Part shown: positions 12,351 through 24,560 of the stretch, piece after piece | Layout of the letters: each line of letters opens with the position of its first letter | Numbering within the stretch: position 1 is the first letter of the stretch | Assembly (NCBI RefSeq): GCF_002099425.1 | Contig: NW_018344024.1 | Coordinates: 7,382,001 to 7,446,000, forward strand | Direction of reading: 5' to 3' | Source: Phascolarctos cinereus | Lineage: Eukaryota; Chordata; Mammalia; Diprotodontia; Phascolarctidae | DNA length: 64,000 nucleotides | Translations under genes and position numbers: made by a program | The notes under the pieces: generated by a model | What the model saw: only the letters and a program-made list of their open reading frames with translations | What the model was told of the DNA's origin: nothing | Databases searched by the model: none

Positions 12351-12884
12351 ATTTAAACTTATACTTTTAAAATTTTTTTCTCACATCATCTATGTTGCCT
12401 GTCTTTCCTCATATATATGGAATGGAATTTCTTTTTTTGGGAAAGTGGATCAATATGCATACCTAATTTTAGCCTTTTTCTTGAGTCATATGTTCTATTT
12501 TCTTCTATTCCCTATTATATTATTTATGATTAAACCAGAAATATTCTCAATGTGATATAATCCTGAATACTTAGGTAATATGCATAGCTACAAAGTTTTC
12601 TTTTACTGACTTATATATATATATATATACACATATATATATATATATATTCCTAAAATGCTGTTGAAATTTTTTTACGTCCGTATTTTAAAAAATGTGG
12701 TTGAAATACCCTTTTATACCATCATTTTCGTATTACTTTATTGTCATGTGGCCTTTTTTTCTCATGTACTATTTCAGAAATAGTATAACCATTGGTCTTC
12801 AAAATATTCTTTTTTTTTTTAGCTGAAATTTTATAGTGCTGATTGGCTTTTAAAGTACTTTGCTATGTCTTTTACCTTTATTTT
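12351..12884. other. Unassigned AT-rich sequence with TA microsatellite
   Basis: An interrupted (TA)n tract lies at about 12613-12651. Nothing else was recognised. Confidence 0.5.
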
Positions 12885-13877
12885 TATTTTTTAAAATTAA
12901 TTTATTTTGATTTATCAGCAATCACTTCCATAAGCTTTTGAGTTTTAAATTTTCCTCCCTCTCCCTTCCCACCTCCCTCCCTAAGATGGTGTGCAATCTG
13001 ATATAGGCTATACATATACGTTCCTGTTAAACATATTTTCACATTAGTGATGTTGTGAATAAGAATTAGAACCAATAGGAGAAACCACCGGAAAGAGGAA
13101 ACAAAACACAACAGAAGAAAAAAAATAGCAAATAGTATGCTTTGATCTGCATTCAAACTCCATAGTTCCTTCTTTGGACGTGGATAGCATTTTCCATCAT
13201 GAGACCTTGCATTGCTGAGAAGGTCTAAGTCTATCAGTGTTAGTCATTGCACAGTGTGGCTATTACTATCTACAATGTTTTCCTGGTTCTGCTCACTTCA
13301 CTCAGCATCAGTCTATACAAGTCTTTCTAGGTTTTTCTGAAGTCCACCTGCTCATCATTTCTTATAGTACAGTAATATTCCATTACATTCATATACTGCA
13401 ACCTGTTCAGCCATTCCACAATTGATAGGCATCTTCTCAATGTCCAATTCTTTGCCACCACAAAAAGAGCTACTATAAATATTTTTGTACTCATGGGTTC
13501 TTTTCCCATTTGTATGATGTCTTTGGAATATAGCCCTAGAAGTACTATTGCTGGATCAAAGGGTATGAATAATTTTTTTTAGCCCTTTGGGCATAGTTCC
13601 AAATTGCTCTCCAAAATGATGGGATCATTTCACAACCCCGCCAACAATGCATTAGTATTCCAATTTTCCCATGTCTTCTACAACATTTATCATTTTCCTG
13701 TTTTGTCATGTTGGCCAATCTGTTAGGTGTGATGTGGTTGGTACCTCAGAGTTGTTTTGATTTGTATTTCTCTAATTAATAGTGATTTAGAGCATTTTTT
13801 CACATGACTATAGATGGCTTTAATTTCTTCATCTGAGAACTGCCTGTTCATATCCTTTGACCATTTATCAGTTGAGG
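12885..13877 (-). mobile_element. L1 3' end (ORF2 C-terminus and 3' UTR), antisense, 5'-truncated
   Basis: On the minus strand the ORF2 C-terminal segment is readable (SIVEWLNRLQYMNVMEYY, near 13380-13430). It parallels the human L1 ORF2 end (DWIKKMWHIYTMEYY). The 3' UTR block rich in CCTCCCT lies at 12955-12985. The copy is truncated at about 13877. Confidence 0.8.
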
Positions 13878-13984
13878 AAAAATATTCTTATGCTTTATTT
13901 TCCATTTTCCCTTTCTCTTCTTCTACTCTCTTTTTCCAGTAAGAATTTTTTTCCATTTTTAAAAAGTCTTATCTTATTTCAGGA

Positions 13985-14146
13985 CACTATTTTGTTTTGT
14001 TTTGTTTTTAGGCAATTGGGGTTAAGTGATTTCCCCAGGGTCACACAGCTAGTAAGTGTGAAGTGTTTGGTCTGAGGCCAGATTTGAACTCAGGTCCTCC
14101 TGACTTCAGAGCCGGTGCTCTATCCACTGCGCCACCTAGAAGCCCC
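13985..14146 (-). mobile_element. tRNA-derived SINE (WSINE1-type), antisense
   Basis: It reads, in reverse complement, a GGGGC-start head with GTGGCGCAGTGGATAGAGCA, GAACTCAGGTCCTCC-type B box, ACTAGCTGTGTGACCC, and a T-rich stretch (the tail) at 13989-14010. It is well preserved. Confidence 0.8.
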
Positions 14147-15179
14147 AGAAAACTGTTTAAACCTAACGTTTTACTTACTGTGGCCCCAGTTCATTTTTTT
14201 AATCCTTCATTTTACTTGTCTAATACAAGCTCCTTTTCCTTCAAACTGGTTACCGCTATACACACAGAACTCCTCTGTAGTTCCTGCCATCCTGCTTCTC
14301 TCCGCCTCATCGACTTTCCATCTCACTTCAAATCTCAGTAGAAAACATATGTTCTCCCTTGTCTATACCTCTTAATTTCTCTTTTCCACTGCTATTACTT
14401 TCTCTGTAATTGTATTATTTAACTTTGTAAAGCATTTTAGAATATGAACGATGTGGTTGAAAATAAAGTTGTATTATAATAGAATCATGTAGTATAGAAC
14501 AAATTGCTTTCCAAAGAGAGAAGAAGTCTCATGGTGCAAGTTAAAATGATTTTGTTTTTGTGCTCATTGGCTGCTAGTTTAAAACTTCAGTTTATTTTAG
14601 AGAATCTGTCATCCCTTTAAACAATGTTGGAAGAGGGTGATGGGTGCAGTGATCTAAAGCAGATGATGTAACAAAGGCCACCTGAGTTCTAATTCCAGCT
14701 TGTTATATGACCAGACAAAATAAATATCTCCATACTCTTTCTTAAGTGGGTATAAAAGCAATAGTGACCTTGTCCATATATTGTGAACTTAGATTACTGT
14801 AGTAATTGCACAAAATCATATTATTGTAATAAAAATACCTTGAAGAGGAAGTTTGGGCACACATTTTAAAAGGACTATAAAAATCTTTCTTTTTTTAAAA
14901 GAATGTTAAGAAAATGCTCTTGGAAGTATCAAAGTGATATTTTACAATCATTCTTTTCACAAAAGTTAGGGTACAAATTACTACTTGCCCACATGCCGTC
15001 TGGTATAAATAAGTAACTTGTTGGTGGACGTTCTCCTGATTTCCACATTCCTATTCAAACAACCACATCCTCTGCAGATTACATTTTACCACTTAGTGTG
15101 TATAAGCTGGATATCACAAAACATTCCCATACCTGAGGAAAAGCCCAGAAATATTTGGACAGTTATGAGGCATACATCA
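14147..15179. other. Unassigned sequence with a possible MIR at about 14640-14840
   Basis: There is no gene. The segment GAGTTCTAATTCCAGCTTG...TATGACC near 14690 resembles a very decayed MIR head. The rest was not recognised. Confidence 0.35.
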
Positions 15180-16270
15180 GTAATTTGATTTAATTCAACA
15201 CTTGTTACATGTAAGGTACTGTATTAGGTTCCAGGGATGTAAAAACACAAATATAACAGTTTTTGCCCTCAGTCAGCAAACATTTGTTAAACATCTACTA
15301 GGTGCCAGGGACTGTGGTAGACTCTTCAGATACAAAGACAAAAGTGAAGTAGGCCCTGCCTGCCATTAAGGAATTTACAGTCTAGCTAGGGAGCATAACA
15401 TATACTTAGGTATATTCAAAATAGATAGAAGATAATTTGGGAGGAAAGGCACTAGTAGCTGGGGGTAGTGAGGTAGATCAGGGAGGTTGTGTAAAATGTG
15501 GTACTTGAGTTGAATCTTGAAGGAAAGTAAAGTTTCAGGAGGCAGAGGTGAAGAAGGTGTGCATTCCAGGCAGGTAAAAGCAGTCAATACATAAGGAAAG
15601 GAGAGAAGAGGATTGCTACTTAATGAGGAACAACAAGAAGGCTAAATAAAGACCAGAGCATGCATGAAAATAAGCATTGTATTATAGTGCTGAGTATAGG
15701 ATGGGGCCAGGTTGTGAACGGCTTTAAATGCCAACCGGTTTATATTTTTTCACATGGGTAATAGGGAACAGTGATGTTTATTGAGTGAAGGAATGACGTG
15801 GTCAGTGTTGAGAAAATCAATTAGGTGGTTGTATGGAGGAAGGATTGGAAGAGGGAAAGACTTGATGCAAGGCAACCATTTAAGAAGCTCTCATAGTATT
15901 TCAGGCAAAAGGTGATGAGGCCTTGAACTAGATTGGTTACCGTGCCAGTAGAATAAAGAGGATAGACACTTGTCAGGGACATTGTGGAGATAGAAATGGC
16001 AGTATTTGGCATGGGCTTGTGGGGATGAGTGAGCCTGAGGAGGCATGGATAATCCTATATTCGTGACTGGAAGGATGGTGATTCCTTCGATTTAAATAAA
16101 GCAGTTTGGAAGTAGAATAAGTTTTGGGAAAAAGAAAATGAGTTATGTTTTGAACATGTTGATTTGAGGTACCTATAGGACATCAAATTGGAAATGGTCA
16201 ATAGGCAGTTGGTAATGCAGATCTGAAACTCAGGAAAGAGACAAGGAATGGACATATAGATCTGGGAGTC
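15180..16270 (-). mobile_element. L2 LINE 3' region, antisense
   Basis: The L2 block order is seen in reverse complement: CATCTACTAGGTGCCAGG, GAATTTACAGTCTAG, TTGAATCTTGAAGGAA, GTGTGCATTCCAGGCAGG, GGCTTTAAATGCCAA, then GGTCAATAGGCAGTTGG. Confidence 0.7.
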
Positions 16271-16374
16271 ACTGGCAAAATAGTGACAATAACAATAACA
16301 GCAGCAACAACAATAATAATAACCTATACAATCTGGTATGAGAGAGAAGAGGAAAAAAGAAAAAAGAAAAGAAA
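16271..16374. repeat. AAC/AAT and A-rich simple repeat
   Basis: Runs of ATAACAATAACAGCAGCAACAACAATAATAA, then GAAAAAAGAAAAAAG-like sequence. Confidence 0.7.
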
Positions 16375-16930
16375 AAAAGGATCATGGACAGAAGCTTGTG
16401 GTACACCCACAATTAGAGGGTAGCATATGTATGATACTGCTAAGAAGACTGAGGAGAGGTCAAACAATTACATGGGAATGTAACATGTACACAAATAAGT
16501 TAAAGAGATAACTTGAAGCGTGAGAGAGCACTAGGAGCTGAGAGGGTAGGGAAGGCATTAAAGAATAGGTGACACTTGAGCTGAGCCTTGAAACAGGAAA
16601 TGAGGATGGAATGCTTTCCATTCATAGGAAACGGCATGGCTAAAGGCATAGAGGTGGAAGAGGTAATGTTCAGTTCTGGAAATAGCTAATAGTTGAGTTA
16701 GGCTAGAGACTATAGATACTGTGAAGGAGAATAATGTGAAGTATTTTAAGTATAGAAAGGTAGATTGGAGCCAGATTTTGGTCCCTATAGGGAACATGGA
16801 GTTTGGATGCTCAAATCCCGGAAACCAATTGAAGAGACTGTAATGATAGTCTAGGTAAGAAATGAGGTCCTGACCCAGCATGAGGCTGTGAGAATGGAGA
16901 GGAGCAGAGGGATAACAAGAGATGTTATAG
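16375..16930 (-). mobile_element. L2 LINE 3' region, antisense (one or two fragments)
   Basis: AAGCTTGTGGTACACCCACA belongs to the internal L2 sequence. From 16470 a second set of 3' blocks appears (GACACTTGAGCTGAGCCTTG, ATGCTTTCCATTCATAGG). The order suggests two L2 pieces in the same orientation. Confidence 0.6.
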
Positions 16931-17339
16931 AAGTAAAAATCTACCTATCTGTTCCTCCAAGACTGTGTTCTGCCTCCTTTTTTCCTCTCCTATTTTGAGT
17001 ATGCTAGTGGCTACTTTATTTCCTCTTTTCTGTGCCTTTTCGCCCTAATTATTTCTCTGTGTCTCCATAATTTTTTTTGTTTTCCATTTACCAAGTTGCT
17101 TCATGTGAGCCTCAGTTATCTCATTTGTCAAATGGGACAATATTTATACTATCTACTTTACAGAGTTATCCTGAGGAAAGTACTATATAGATGAGAGTTT
17201 CTTTTGCTACTGTTAATTTATAGAGTGGCTAGAGTCAATGAAGGATACTTGAAACTAAGCTCTAATATTTTATTTATTGATTGATTTATTTGTTTGTGTG
17301 TCTTGTTTAATTTACAGTAAGGTCTAAGCTAACTTCTGT
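16931..17339. other. Unassigned sequence; MIR-like trace at about 17095-17200
   Basis: CTCAGTTATCTCATTTGTCAAATGGG resembles the MIR/CORE-SINE core. Nothing else was identified. Confidence 0.4.
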
Positions 17340-17626
17340 TATGATCTTATCCAACATCATGGAAAGCACATTTACGTGAAAGGCTTTCAAAGTAATCACT
17401 GAGATATCCTTTATCTTGAGGTCAGATCTTTTTAGTTACCAGAAGAGCAGTATTGGAGAAATGCCATATAAATGTATTGGACGTGTACAGCCTTCACCAA
17501 ACATTTATCTCTTATTCTACATTAGAGAGTTTCTACTGGAAAGAAATCTTATTAATGTAATCAGTATGGGAAGGTCTTCAGCTAGACCTTCATTGACATC
17601 AGAGTATTCATACTGGAGAGAAGCCT
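17340..17626 (+). pseudogene. C2H2 zinc-finger (KZFP-type) pseudogene fragment
   Basis: The translated pattern is that of tandem Kruppel-type fingers joined by decayed TGEKPYKC linkers. It reads IGEMPYKCIGRVQPSPNIYL at about 17453-17512. A second linker (LERNLINVISMG) follows near 17536, then a third linker start (ACTGGAGAGAAGCC, near 17612). The linker starts at 17452, 17535 and 17612 are 83 and 77 bases apart, against 84 for an intact finger. Several of the Cys and His ligands are lost, and the frame is not maintained throughout. A SINE begins where the third linker is cut. The source is a host zinc-finger gene, probably as a processed or segmental copy. It cannot encode a working DNA-binding protein. 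Confidence 0.7.
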
Positions 17627-17870
17627 GGGCAGCTGGGTGGCAACGGTGGATAGTACTGGTCTTAGACTCAGGAAAATCTGTTTTCAAGTCTGAATTCAGA
17701 CACTCAATGGCTGTGTAACCCTGAGCAAGTCACTTAATCTCTGTTTGCCTCAGTTTCTTCCTCTATAAAATGAGGGTAATAATAACACCTACCTCCCAAG
17801 ATTGTGGTGAAGATCAAATGAAATAATAATTTTAAATGCTTAACACAGTGCCTAAGCACATATGTTAAGT
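17626..17870 (+). mobile_element. CORE-SINE (MAR1/MON1-like)
   Basis: A tRNA-like head (GCAGCTGGGTGGC) is followed by TGTGTAACCCTGAGCAAGTC, CCTCAGTTTCTTCCTCTATA, then the core and tail GAAGATCAAATGAAATAATA and GCTTAACACAGTGCCTAAGC. Confidence 0.75.
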
Positions 17871-17950
17871 GATATATATATATATATGTAGATATATATA
17901 CACACACACATATATATTAGCTATTAACATATATGTTAGCTATTATCATT
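17871..17950. repeat. TA/CA microsatellite at SINE tail
   Basis: Interrupted (TA)n and (CA)n follow the SINE tail. Confidence 0.8.
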
Positions 17951-18650
17951 GTTACCTTGTATAATAATAATTATTATTACAGCCATTAGTACAGCTATAA
18001 TATGTTGTTGCTTCATTAGCAGAACAATTTCTTGCTATCCTGTTGTCCTCCAGATCTTCCCTTCAATTATCTCTTGTACTTTTAACCTCACTTCATTTGG
18101 GGATTTATAGTTCATTTCTACTAGACATCCATCTAGCTACCTACTCTTGCTTCAGTATTCATCTTTGAAAATCTAAGTTGGTCTATAAGTTCCTTAAGCA
18201 TCCACATTGATCCATTTAGATCACTTATTTTTTTCTTCACTTAATTGTATTTTTTTCTCTTTGGGTCTTTAGAATTTCATCCTTGAGTGTAAAAAGAAAA
18301 AAAAACAGTATTTTTTGGATATATTTCCATTTCTCCTGGTCTAATAGAGTTTTAGGCCATAGGATCTTACCTATCTTTATCTTTCTGTCAAGAAGGTCTC
18401 TAGTATACTCAGGTGACAGTATCACTTTTGTTTTTGCCTTTGTTGTTCTCCATCTAAATATTCTCTGTTATGCTTTTCCCCTTTAGTTCCTAGATTTCCT
18501 TATCTAGGCATATCTAGATCTTTTTAATATTCAGAGCTACTCTGCCCTCATTTTACTTATGTCGTTCATGTTGTTGCTTTTTTATAATGTATGCTATTCC
18601 ATTTTATAGTATAGTGGGTATCACTAAACCTCGTTGATATCTAGGAGGTC
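17951..18650. other. Unassigned; possible old L1 ORF1-like sequence on the minus strand
   Basis: The minus strand from about 18425 to 18237 is rich in Lys, Glu and Gln codons with a coiled-coil look (ILKTQREKNTIK). Without an alignment I cannot name it. Confidence 0.25.
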
Positions 18651-18912
18651 AGGTTTAGGTGGCACAGTGGATAGAGAGTAGGGCTTGGAGTCAGGAAGAC
18701 CTGAGTTCAAATGTGGTTTCAGATACTAGCTTTGTAACCTTGGGTAAGTCCCTTAACTTTTGATGCCTCAGTTTCCTCAAATCTGTCTCACGGGGTTGTT
18801 GTGAGGATCAAATGAGATAATACTTGTAAAGTACTCAGCACGGTATCTAGCACATAGTAGGCATTACACAAATGCTATTGTTGTTATTATTATTGTGATT
18901 ATTATTATAAAT
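18651..18912 (+). mobile_element. CORE-SINE (MAR1/MON1-like)
   Basis: Head TTAGGTGGCACAGTGGATAG, B-box region GAGTTCAAATGTGG, CCTCAGTTTCCTCAAATCTG, GAGGATCAAATGAGATAATA, and CATAGTAGGCATTACACAAA. It ends in a TTATTATTA tract. Confidence 0.8.
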
Positions 18913-18919
18913 TTGCCTT

Positions 18920-19584
18920 CTGGGTTAGGATTTCTAATTCATCACGCCTGTTAAGCTATACTTTCTGCATTTGTGTACAGAGAGCTGAACCCGTGGGTTT
19001 TATTACTGTCTCTATTCATGCACTTTGTATTCTGTGAACCTCTGTATGTTTCAGGTGCTATACTTTCTGCATTGTATTTAACTCTCTATTGTAGTCTTTC
19101 CTTGGTGGATATACATCGGTACATTTCTCTCTGCCCTTCTTTTTCAGTTTAAAGCTGTCTTAGTTAGATTTCCAAGATTCTAGACAATTCTCACTAGCCC
19201 TTGTTAGGTATGCTTCATCCCTAGCAGGGGGCTTTTCATTCCTATATTGAAGCTATGGTTTAGATTCTTAGACAAACATCCTCTTAACTAGTTGTTCACT
19301 TACCAAATCTTGTTTTCCTTCTATATCCCTTGCTTTTGATGCATGATTAAAACACTACTTGTACCTCTAAGGTGTTAAATTTCCTGCCGAAAATTTTGTA
19401 ATCTTTAGTGGTGCTTTCTCATTTTTTTTCTGCAAATATCATTTGTACCCATATGAATTACCAGAAGTAGATAGGAGTCACCCACTTTGACAGATCTTGA
19501 AAGGTTTTCTGTTGCATCTTGATTATATGCTCTGGGAATATAGCAAACCTCTTTGTTATCAGATCAACAAATAAATGCCTTACT
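18920..19584 (-). mobile_element. CR1/L3-type LINE ORF1 fragment (esterase-like region), downstream half
   Basis: The minus strand reads SDNKEVCYIPRA, then LLVIHMGTNDICRK near 19428-19469. That is the GTND block of the SGNH/GDSL-type esterase domain known from CR1-group ORF1 proteins. It is broken by stops. Its upstream half continues at 24162, across an L1 insertion. The right boundary includes the L1 target-site copy (19568-19584). Confidence 0.6.
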
Positions 19585-22500
19585 CAAAGAGGGAATAACA
19601 TATTCGGTTAAGTTTAGAAATCTAACTTACCCTATAGGAAGGGAAAGGGGGAAGAAAAAGGAGGGAGTAGATAGAAGGGAAGAAGTAGTGGGGGAAAAGG
19701 GAAAGAAAAGGGAGGAGACTGATAGAAGGGAGGGCAGATGGAGGGGGACAGTGGTCAGAAACAAAACACTAGTGAGGAGGGAAAGGGAGAAAGGAGAGAA
19801 AAAAGCATGAACAGGAAAGAAAATAAGGTGAGAGAAAGAAATAGTAATCATAGCAGTGAATGTGAATGGGATGAACTCTCCCATAAAACGAAAGTGGATA
19901 GCAGAGTGGATTAAAAAACATAATCCTACAATATGTTGTTTACAAGAAACACATAAAGCAGAGTAAAGGTAAAAAGCTGGAGTAGAATATATTCTACTTC
20001 AGCTGAAGTTAAAAAAAAAAGCAGAGGTAACAATCCTGATCTCAGACAAAACAAAAGCAAAAATAGATCCAATTAAAAGAGGTAAGGAAGGAAATGATAT
20101 CCTACTAAAAGGTACCATAGACAATGAAGTAATATCATTACTAAGCATATATGTACCAAGCGGTAGAGCATCTAGATTCTTAGAGGAGATGTTAAGGGAG
20201 TTATGGGAAAAAATAGACAGTAAAATTGTACTAGTGGGGGACCTCAATCTCCCTCTCTCAGAAGTAGATAAATCTAACCACAAAATAAACAAGAAAGACA
20301 TTAAAGAGGTAAATACAATCTTAGAAAAGTTAGATATGGTAGACCTCTGGAGAAAATTGAATGGGGAAAGAAAGGAATATACCTTTTTTCCAGCAGTATA
20401 TGGCACCTACACAAACACCAACCATGTATTAGGGCATAAACCCTCACAATCTAATGCAGAAAGGCAGAAATATTAAATGCCTTTTCATGGGATTAAATTA
20501 AAATCCTTTTCAGATCATGATGCAATAAAAATTACTTGTAATAAAGGGCTATGGAAAGATAGGCTAAAAATTAATTGGAACTGAATAATCTAATTCTGAA
20601 GAATGAGTGGGTGAAGCAACAAATCATAGAAGTAATCAATAATTTCATCCAAGAGAATGACAGTAATGAGACAACATACTAAGACTTATGGGATACAGTG
20701 AAAGTGGTTCTTAGGGGAAATTTTTTTATCTCTAAGTGCTTACATGAATAAAATAGAGAAACAGGAGATCAGTAAATTGGGCATGCAACTAAAAAAGCTG
20801 GAAAAAACCCCCAACAAATTAAAAATCCCCAGATAAATACCAAATTAGAAATTCTGAAAACCAAAGGAGAGATTAACAAAACTTAAATTAAGAAAACTCT
20901 TGAACAATAAATAAAGCTAAGAGCTGGTTTTATGAAAAAACAACAACAATAAAATAGATAAACTTTGGTTAATTTGATTAAAAAAAGAAAGAAGAAAACC
21001 AAATTGCTAGTATCAAAAATGGAAAGGGTGAATTCCCCACCAATGAAGAGGAAATTAAAACAATAATTAGGAACTATTTTGCTCAACTGTATGCCAATAA
21101 ATTTGACAATCTTAGTCAAATGGACAAATATTTACAAATATATAAATTGCCCAGATTAACAGAAGAGGAAATAAAATACTTAAATTTTAACTCCATTTCA
21201 GAAAAAGAAATTGAACAAGCCATCAATGAACTCCCTAAGAAAAAATCTCTAGGAACAGATGGATTTACAAGTGAATTCTATCAAACATTTAAAGAACAAT
21301 TAATTCCAATATTATATAAACTATTTGGGAAAATAGGTGTAGAAGGAGTCCTACCAGGTTCTTTTTATGATACAAATATAGTGCTGATACCTAAACCAGA
21401 GAAAGCCAAAACAGAGAAAGAAAATTATAGACCAATTTCCTTAAAGAATATAGATGCAAACATTTTAAATAAAATATTAGCAAAGAGATTACAGTAACTT
21501 ATCACTAGGATAATGCACAATGACCAGGTAGGATTTGTAACAGCAATGTAGGGCTGGTTCGACATTAGGAAAACTATCAGCATCATTGACCATATCAACA
21601 AAACTAACAGAAATCATACGATTATCTCAATAGATGCAGAAAAAGCTATTGACAAAATACAACACCCATTCCTATTGAAAGCACTAGAGAACATAGGAAT
21701 AAATGGATTCTTCCTTAAAATGATAAGTAGCTTCTATCTAAAACCATCAGCAAGTATTATATGTAAAGGGTACAAGGTAGAAGGATTTCCAGCAAGATCA
21801 GGGGTGAAACAAGGATGTCCATTGTCACCACTGTTATTTAGTATTGTACTAGAAATGTTAGCTTTAGTAATAAGAGAAGAAAAAGAAATTGAAGGTATTA
21901 GAATAGGCAAAGAAGAAACAAAGCTATCGCTCTTTGCAAATGATATGATAGTATACTTAGAGAATCCTAGAGAATCAAGTAAACAACTACTTGAAATAAT
22001 AATAATACATAATATAAAAATAAGTAATAATAAATATAATAAAATATGATACAAATATATAATAATAAAAATATAAATAAATAAAATTAAACAAATAATA
22101 AATAAATAAAATGAAATAAAAAATAATAAACAACTTTAGCAAAGTCTCACGTGAATGATTAGTATTTCTATGTATTACTAACAAAGCCCAACAGCAAGAG
22201 ATAGAAAGAGAAATTCCATTTAAAGTTACTGTAGACATTATGAAATATTTGGGAGTCTTCCTGCCAAGACAAACCCGAGAACTATTTGAACACAATTACA
22301 AAACACTTTTCGTACAAATAAAGTCAGATCTAAGTAATTGTAAAAATATCAGCTGCTTATGGGTAGGCTGAACTAATATAACAAAAATGATAATTCTACC
22401 TAAATTAAATTACTTATTTTGTGCCATACCAGTTAAACTACCAAAATTATTTTATAGAGCTAGAAAAAATAATAACAAAATTCATATAGAAGAACAAAAC

Positions 22501-23879
22501 ATCCAGAATATCAAGGGAATTAATGAAAAGAAATGCAAGGGAAGATGGATTCGCTTTACCAGACCTTATATTATAAAGCAGCAATTATCAAAACTACTTG
22601 GCATTGGCTAAGAAATAGAGTGATGGATCAGTGGAACAGGTTGGGTACACAAGACACAGTAGTCAGTGACTATAGTAATCTACTGCTTGATCAACTCAAA
22701 GACTCCAGCTTCTGGGATAAGAACTCACTATTTAACAAAAACTGCTGGAAAAACTAGAAAATAGTATGGCAGAAACCAGGCATAGACCAACATCTTACAC
22801 ACTATACCAAGATAAAGTCAAAATGGGTAAACAATTTAGATACAAAGGCTGATGCTATAAGCAAACTAGGAGAGCAGGCAATAGTTTACTTGTCAGATTT
22901 ATGGAGAATAGAAGAATTTATGACCAAACGAGATAGAGAACATTGTGAAATGCAAAATAGATAATTGATTATAATTAATTGAGAAGTTTTTGTACAAATA
23001 AAGCCAATGTAACCAAGATTAGAAGGGAAGCAGAAAGCTGGGAAACAATTTTTACAATCAGTGTCTCTGATAAAGGCATCATTTCTAAAATATATAGAGA
23101 ACTGATTCAGATTTATAAGAATACACGTCATTCCTCAATTGATAAATGATCAAAGGATATGAACAGGCAGTTCTCAGATGAAGAAATTAAAGCCATCTAT
23201 AGTCATATGAAAAAATGTTCTAACTTGCTTTTGATTAGAGAAATGCAAATCAAAACTGTGAGGTACCACATCACACCTATCATATTGGTAAACATGACAA
23301 AACAGGAAAATGATAAATGTTGAAGAAGATGTGGGAAAATTGGAACACTTATGCATGTTGGTGGAGTTGTGAAATGATCCAAGTGTTATGGAGAAAAATT
23401 TGGAACTATGCCCAAAGAGCTATAAAACTTTTCATACCCTTTGATCCAGCAATACGACTTTTAGATCAGTGTCCCAAAGAGATCATATGAAAAAGAAAAG
23501 GACCATGCACAAAAATATTTATAGCAGTTTTTTGTGGTGGCCAATAATTGAAAATTGAGGGGATGCCTATCAATTGGTGAATGGCTGAACAAGTTGTGGT
23601 ATATGAATGCAATGGAATACTATTATTCCATAAGAAATAATGAGCAGGTGTACTTCAGAAAAACTTGGAAAGACTTACATGAACTGATGCTGAGTGAAGT
23701 GAGTAGAACCAGGAGAACATTGTACACAATAACAGCAACATTGAATGATGACAAACTTTGATGGACTTCCTCTTCTTAACAACGCAATGATCTAAGACAA
23801 CTCCAAAAGACTCATGATGAAAAATGCTATCCACATCCAGAGAAAGAACTATGGAGTCTGAATGCAGATTGAAGCATAT

Positions 23880-23919
<40 letters not shown>

Positions 23920-24161
23920 GTCTCTCTCTCTCGGTTTTGTTTCTTCTTTCTCATGGCTCCTCTTACTGGTTCTAATTCTTTTTCACAATGTGACTAATGG
24001 GAAAATATGTTTAATATAAATGTCTATCTAGAGCCCATATCAGATTGCACACCATCTTGGGGAGGAGAGAGAGGAAGGAGGAGGAGAAAATTTGGAACTT
24101 AAAAGTCTTATGGAAGTGAATTTTGAAAACTAAAAATTAATTACTTTATTAAAAAAAAACT
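19585..24161 (+). mobile_element. L1 LINE, 5'-truncated: inter-ORF region, ORF2 and 3' UTR
   Basis: This is the longest ORF2 in the window, about 4.6 kb, flanked by CAAATAAATGCCTTACT (19568-19584) and CAAATAGGTGCCTTAGT (24162-24178), which agree at 14 of 17 bases. The endonuclease spans about 19850-20480 (GDLNLPLSEVDKS intact near 20240). The reverse transcriptase spans about 21120-22049 ([34 protein letters not shown]), with LFANDM where FADD is expected. An AT-rich expansion at about 22000-22135 interrupts the thumb region. The Cys/His-bearing C-terminus is fragmented (IREMQIKT near 23240, GEWLNKLWYMNAMEYY near 23574-23621). The 3' UTR ends in A-rich sequence at 24152. It has many stops and frameshifts and is inactive. 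Confidence 0.85.
23883..23932 (+). repeat. (TC)n microsatellite within L1 3' UTR
   Basis: About 50 bases of TC with a few TGTC interruptions. Confidence 0.9.
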
Positions 24162-24560
24162 CAAATAGGTGCCTTAGTACCCTTCTGCACAGAAATCATC
24201 AACTATTATTCTCTTCTTTTCCCTGTGGCCCACACTGGATTATCTTTCATCTAATGGCACCTAGGCATTTAATTTTTCATTCCTTGGAGGACATTCATTT
24301 CATTGTTTCTCACAAAATATAACTTCTTTTTCTTCTGGAAAAGCCTTAAATTTGTTTCTGAGCTACAAGTGTTTAGTGGTCTTTCTGATATCACTTTCTG
24401 CTTTGTGTAGCATTCCACACTCCCCAAACTTGTAACATAGGTCTGGAATATCTTTTGCTTCTTTAGATATTTTTCTCATTTTATTTTCATGCTGGAGTTC
24501 TTTTTTCTGTTTTGCTTTATTTTTTTTGTTTAGCAATACTTTGTTATCCCTGACAGCTTG
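24162..24560 (-). mobile_element. CR1/L3-type LINE ORF1 fragment, upstream half
   Basis: The minus strand reads KRIIVDDFCAEG near 24195-24215, then the target-site copy. This is the counterpart of the VVGDSLLRGTE block that precedes the GTND block in CR1-group ORF1. A Lys/Glu-rich, coiled-coil-like stretch lies to the right (24450-24560). The outer edge is uncertain. Confidence 0.5.
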
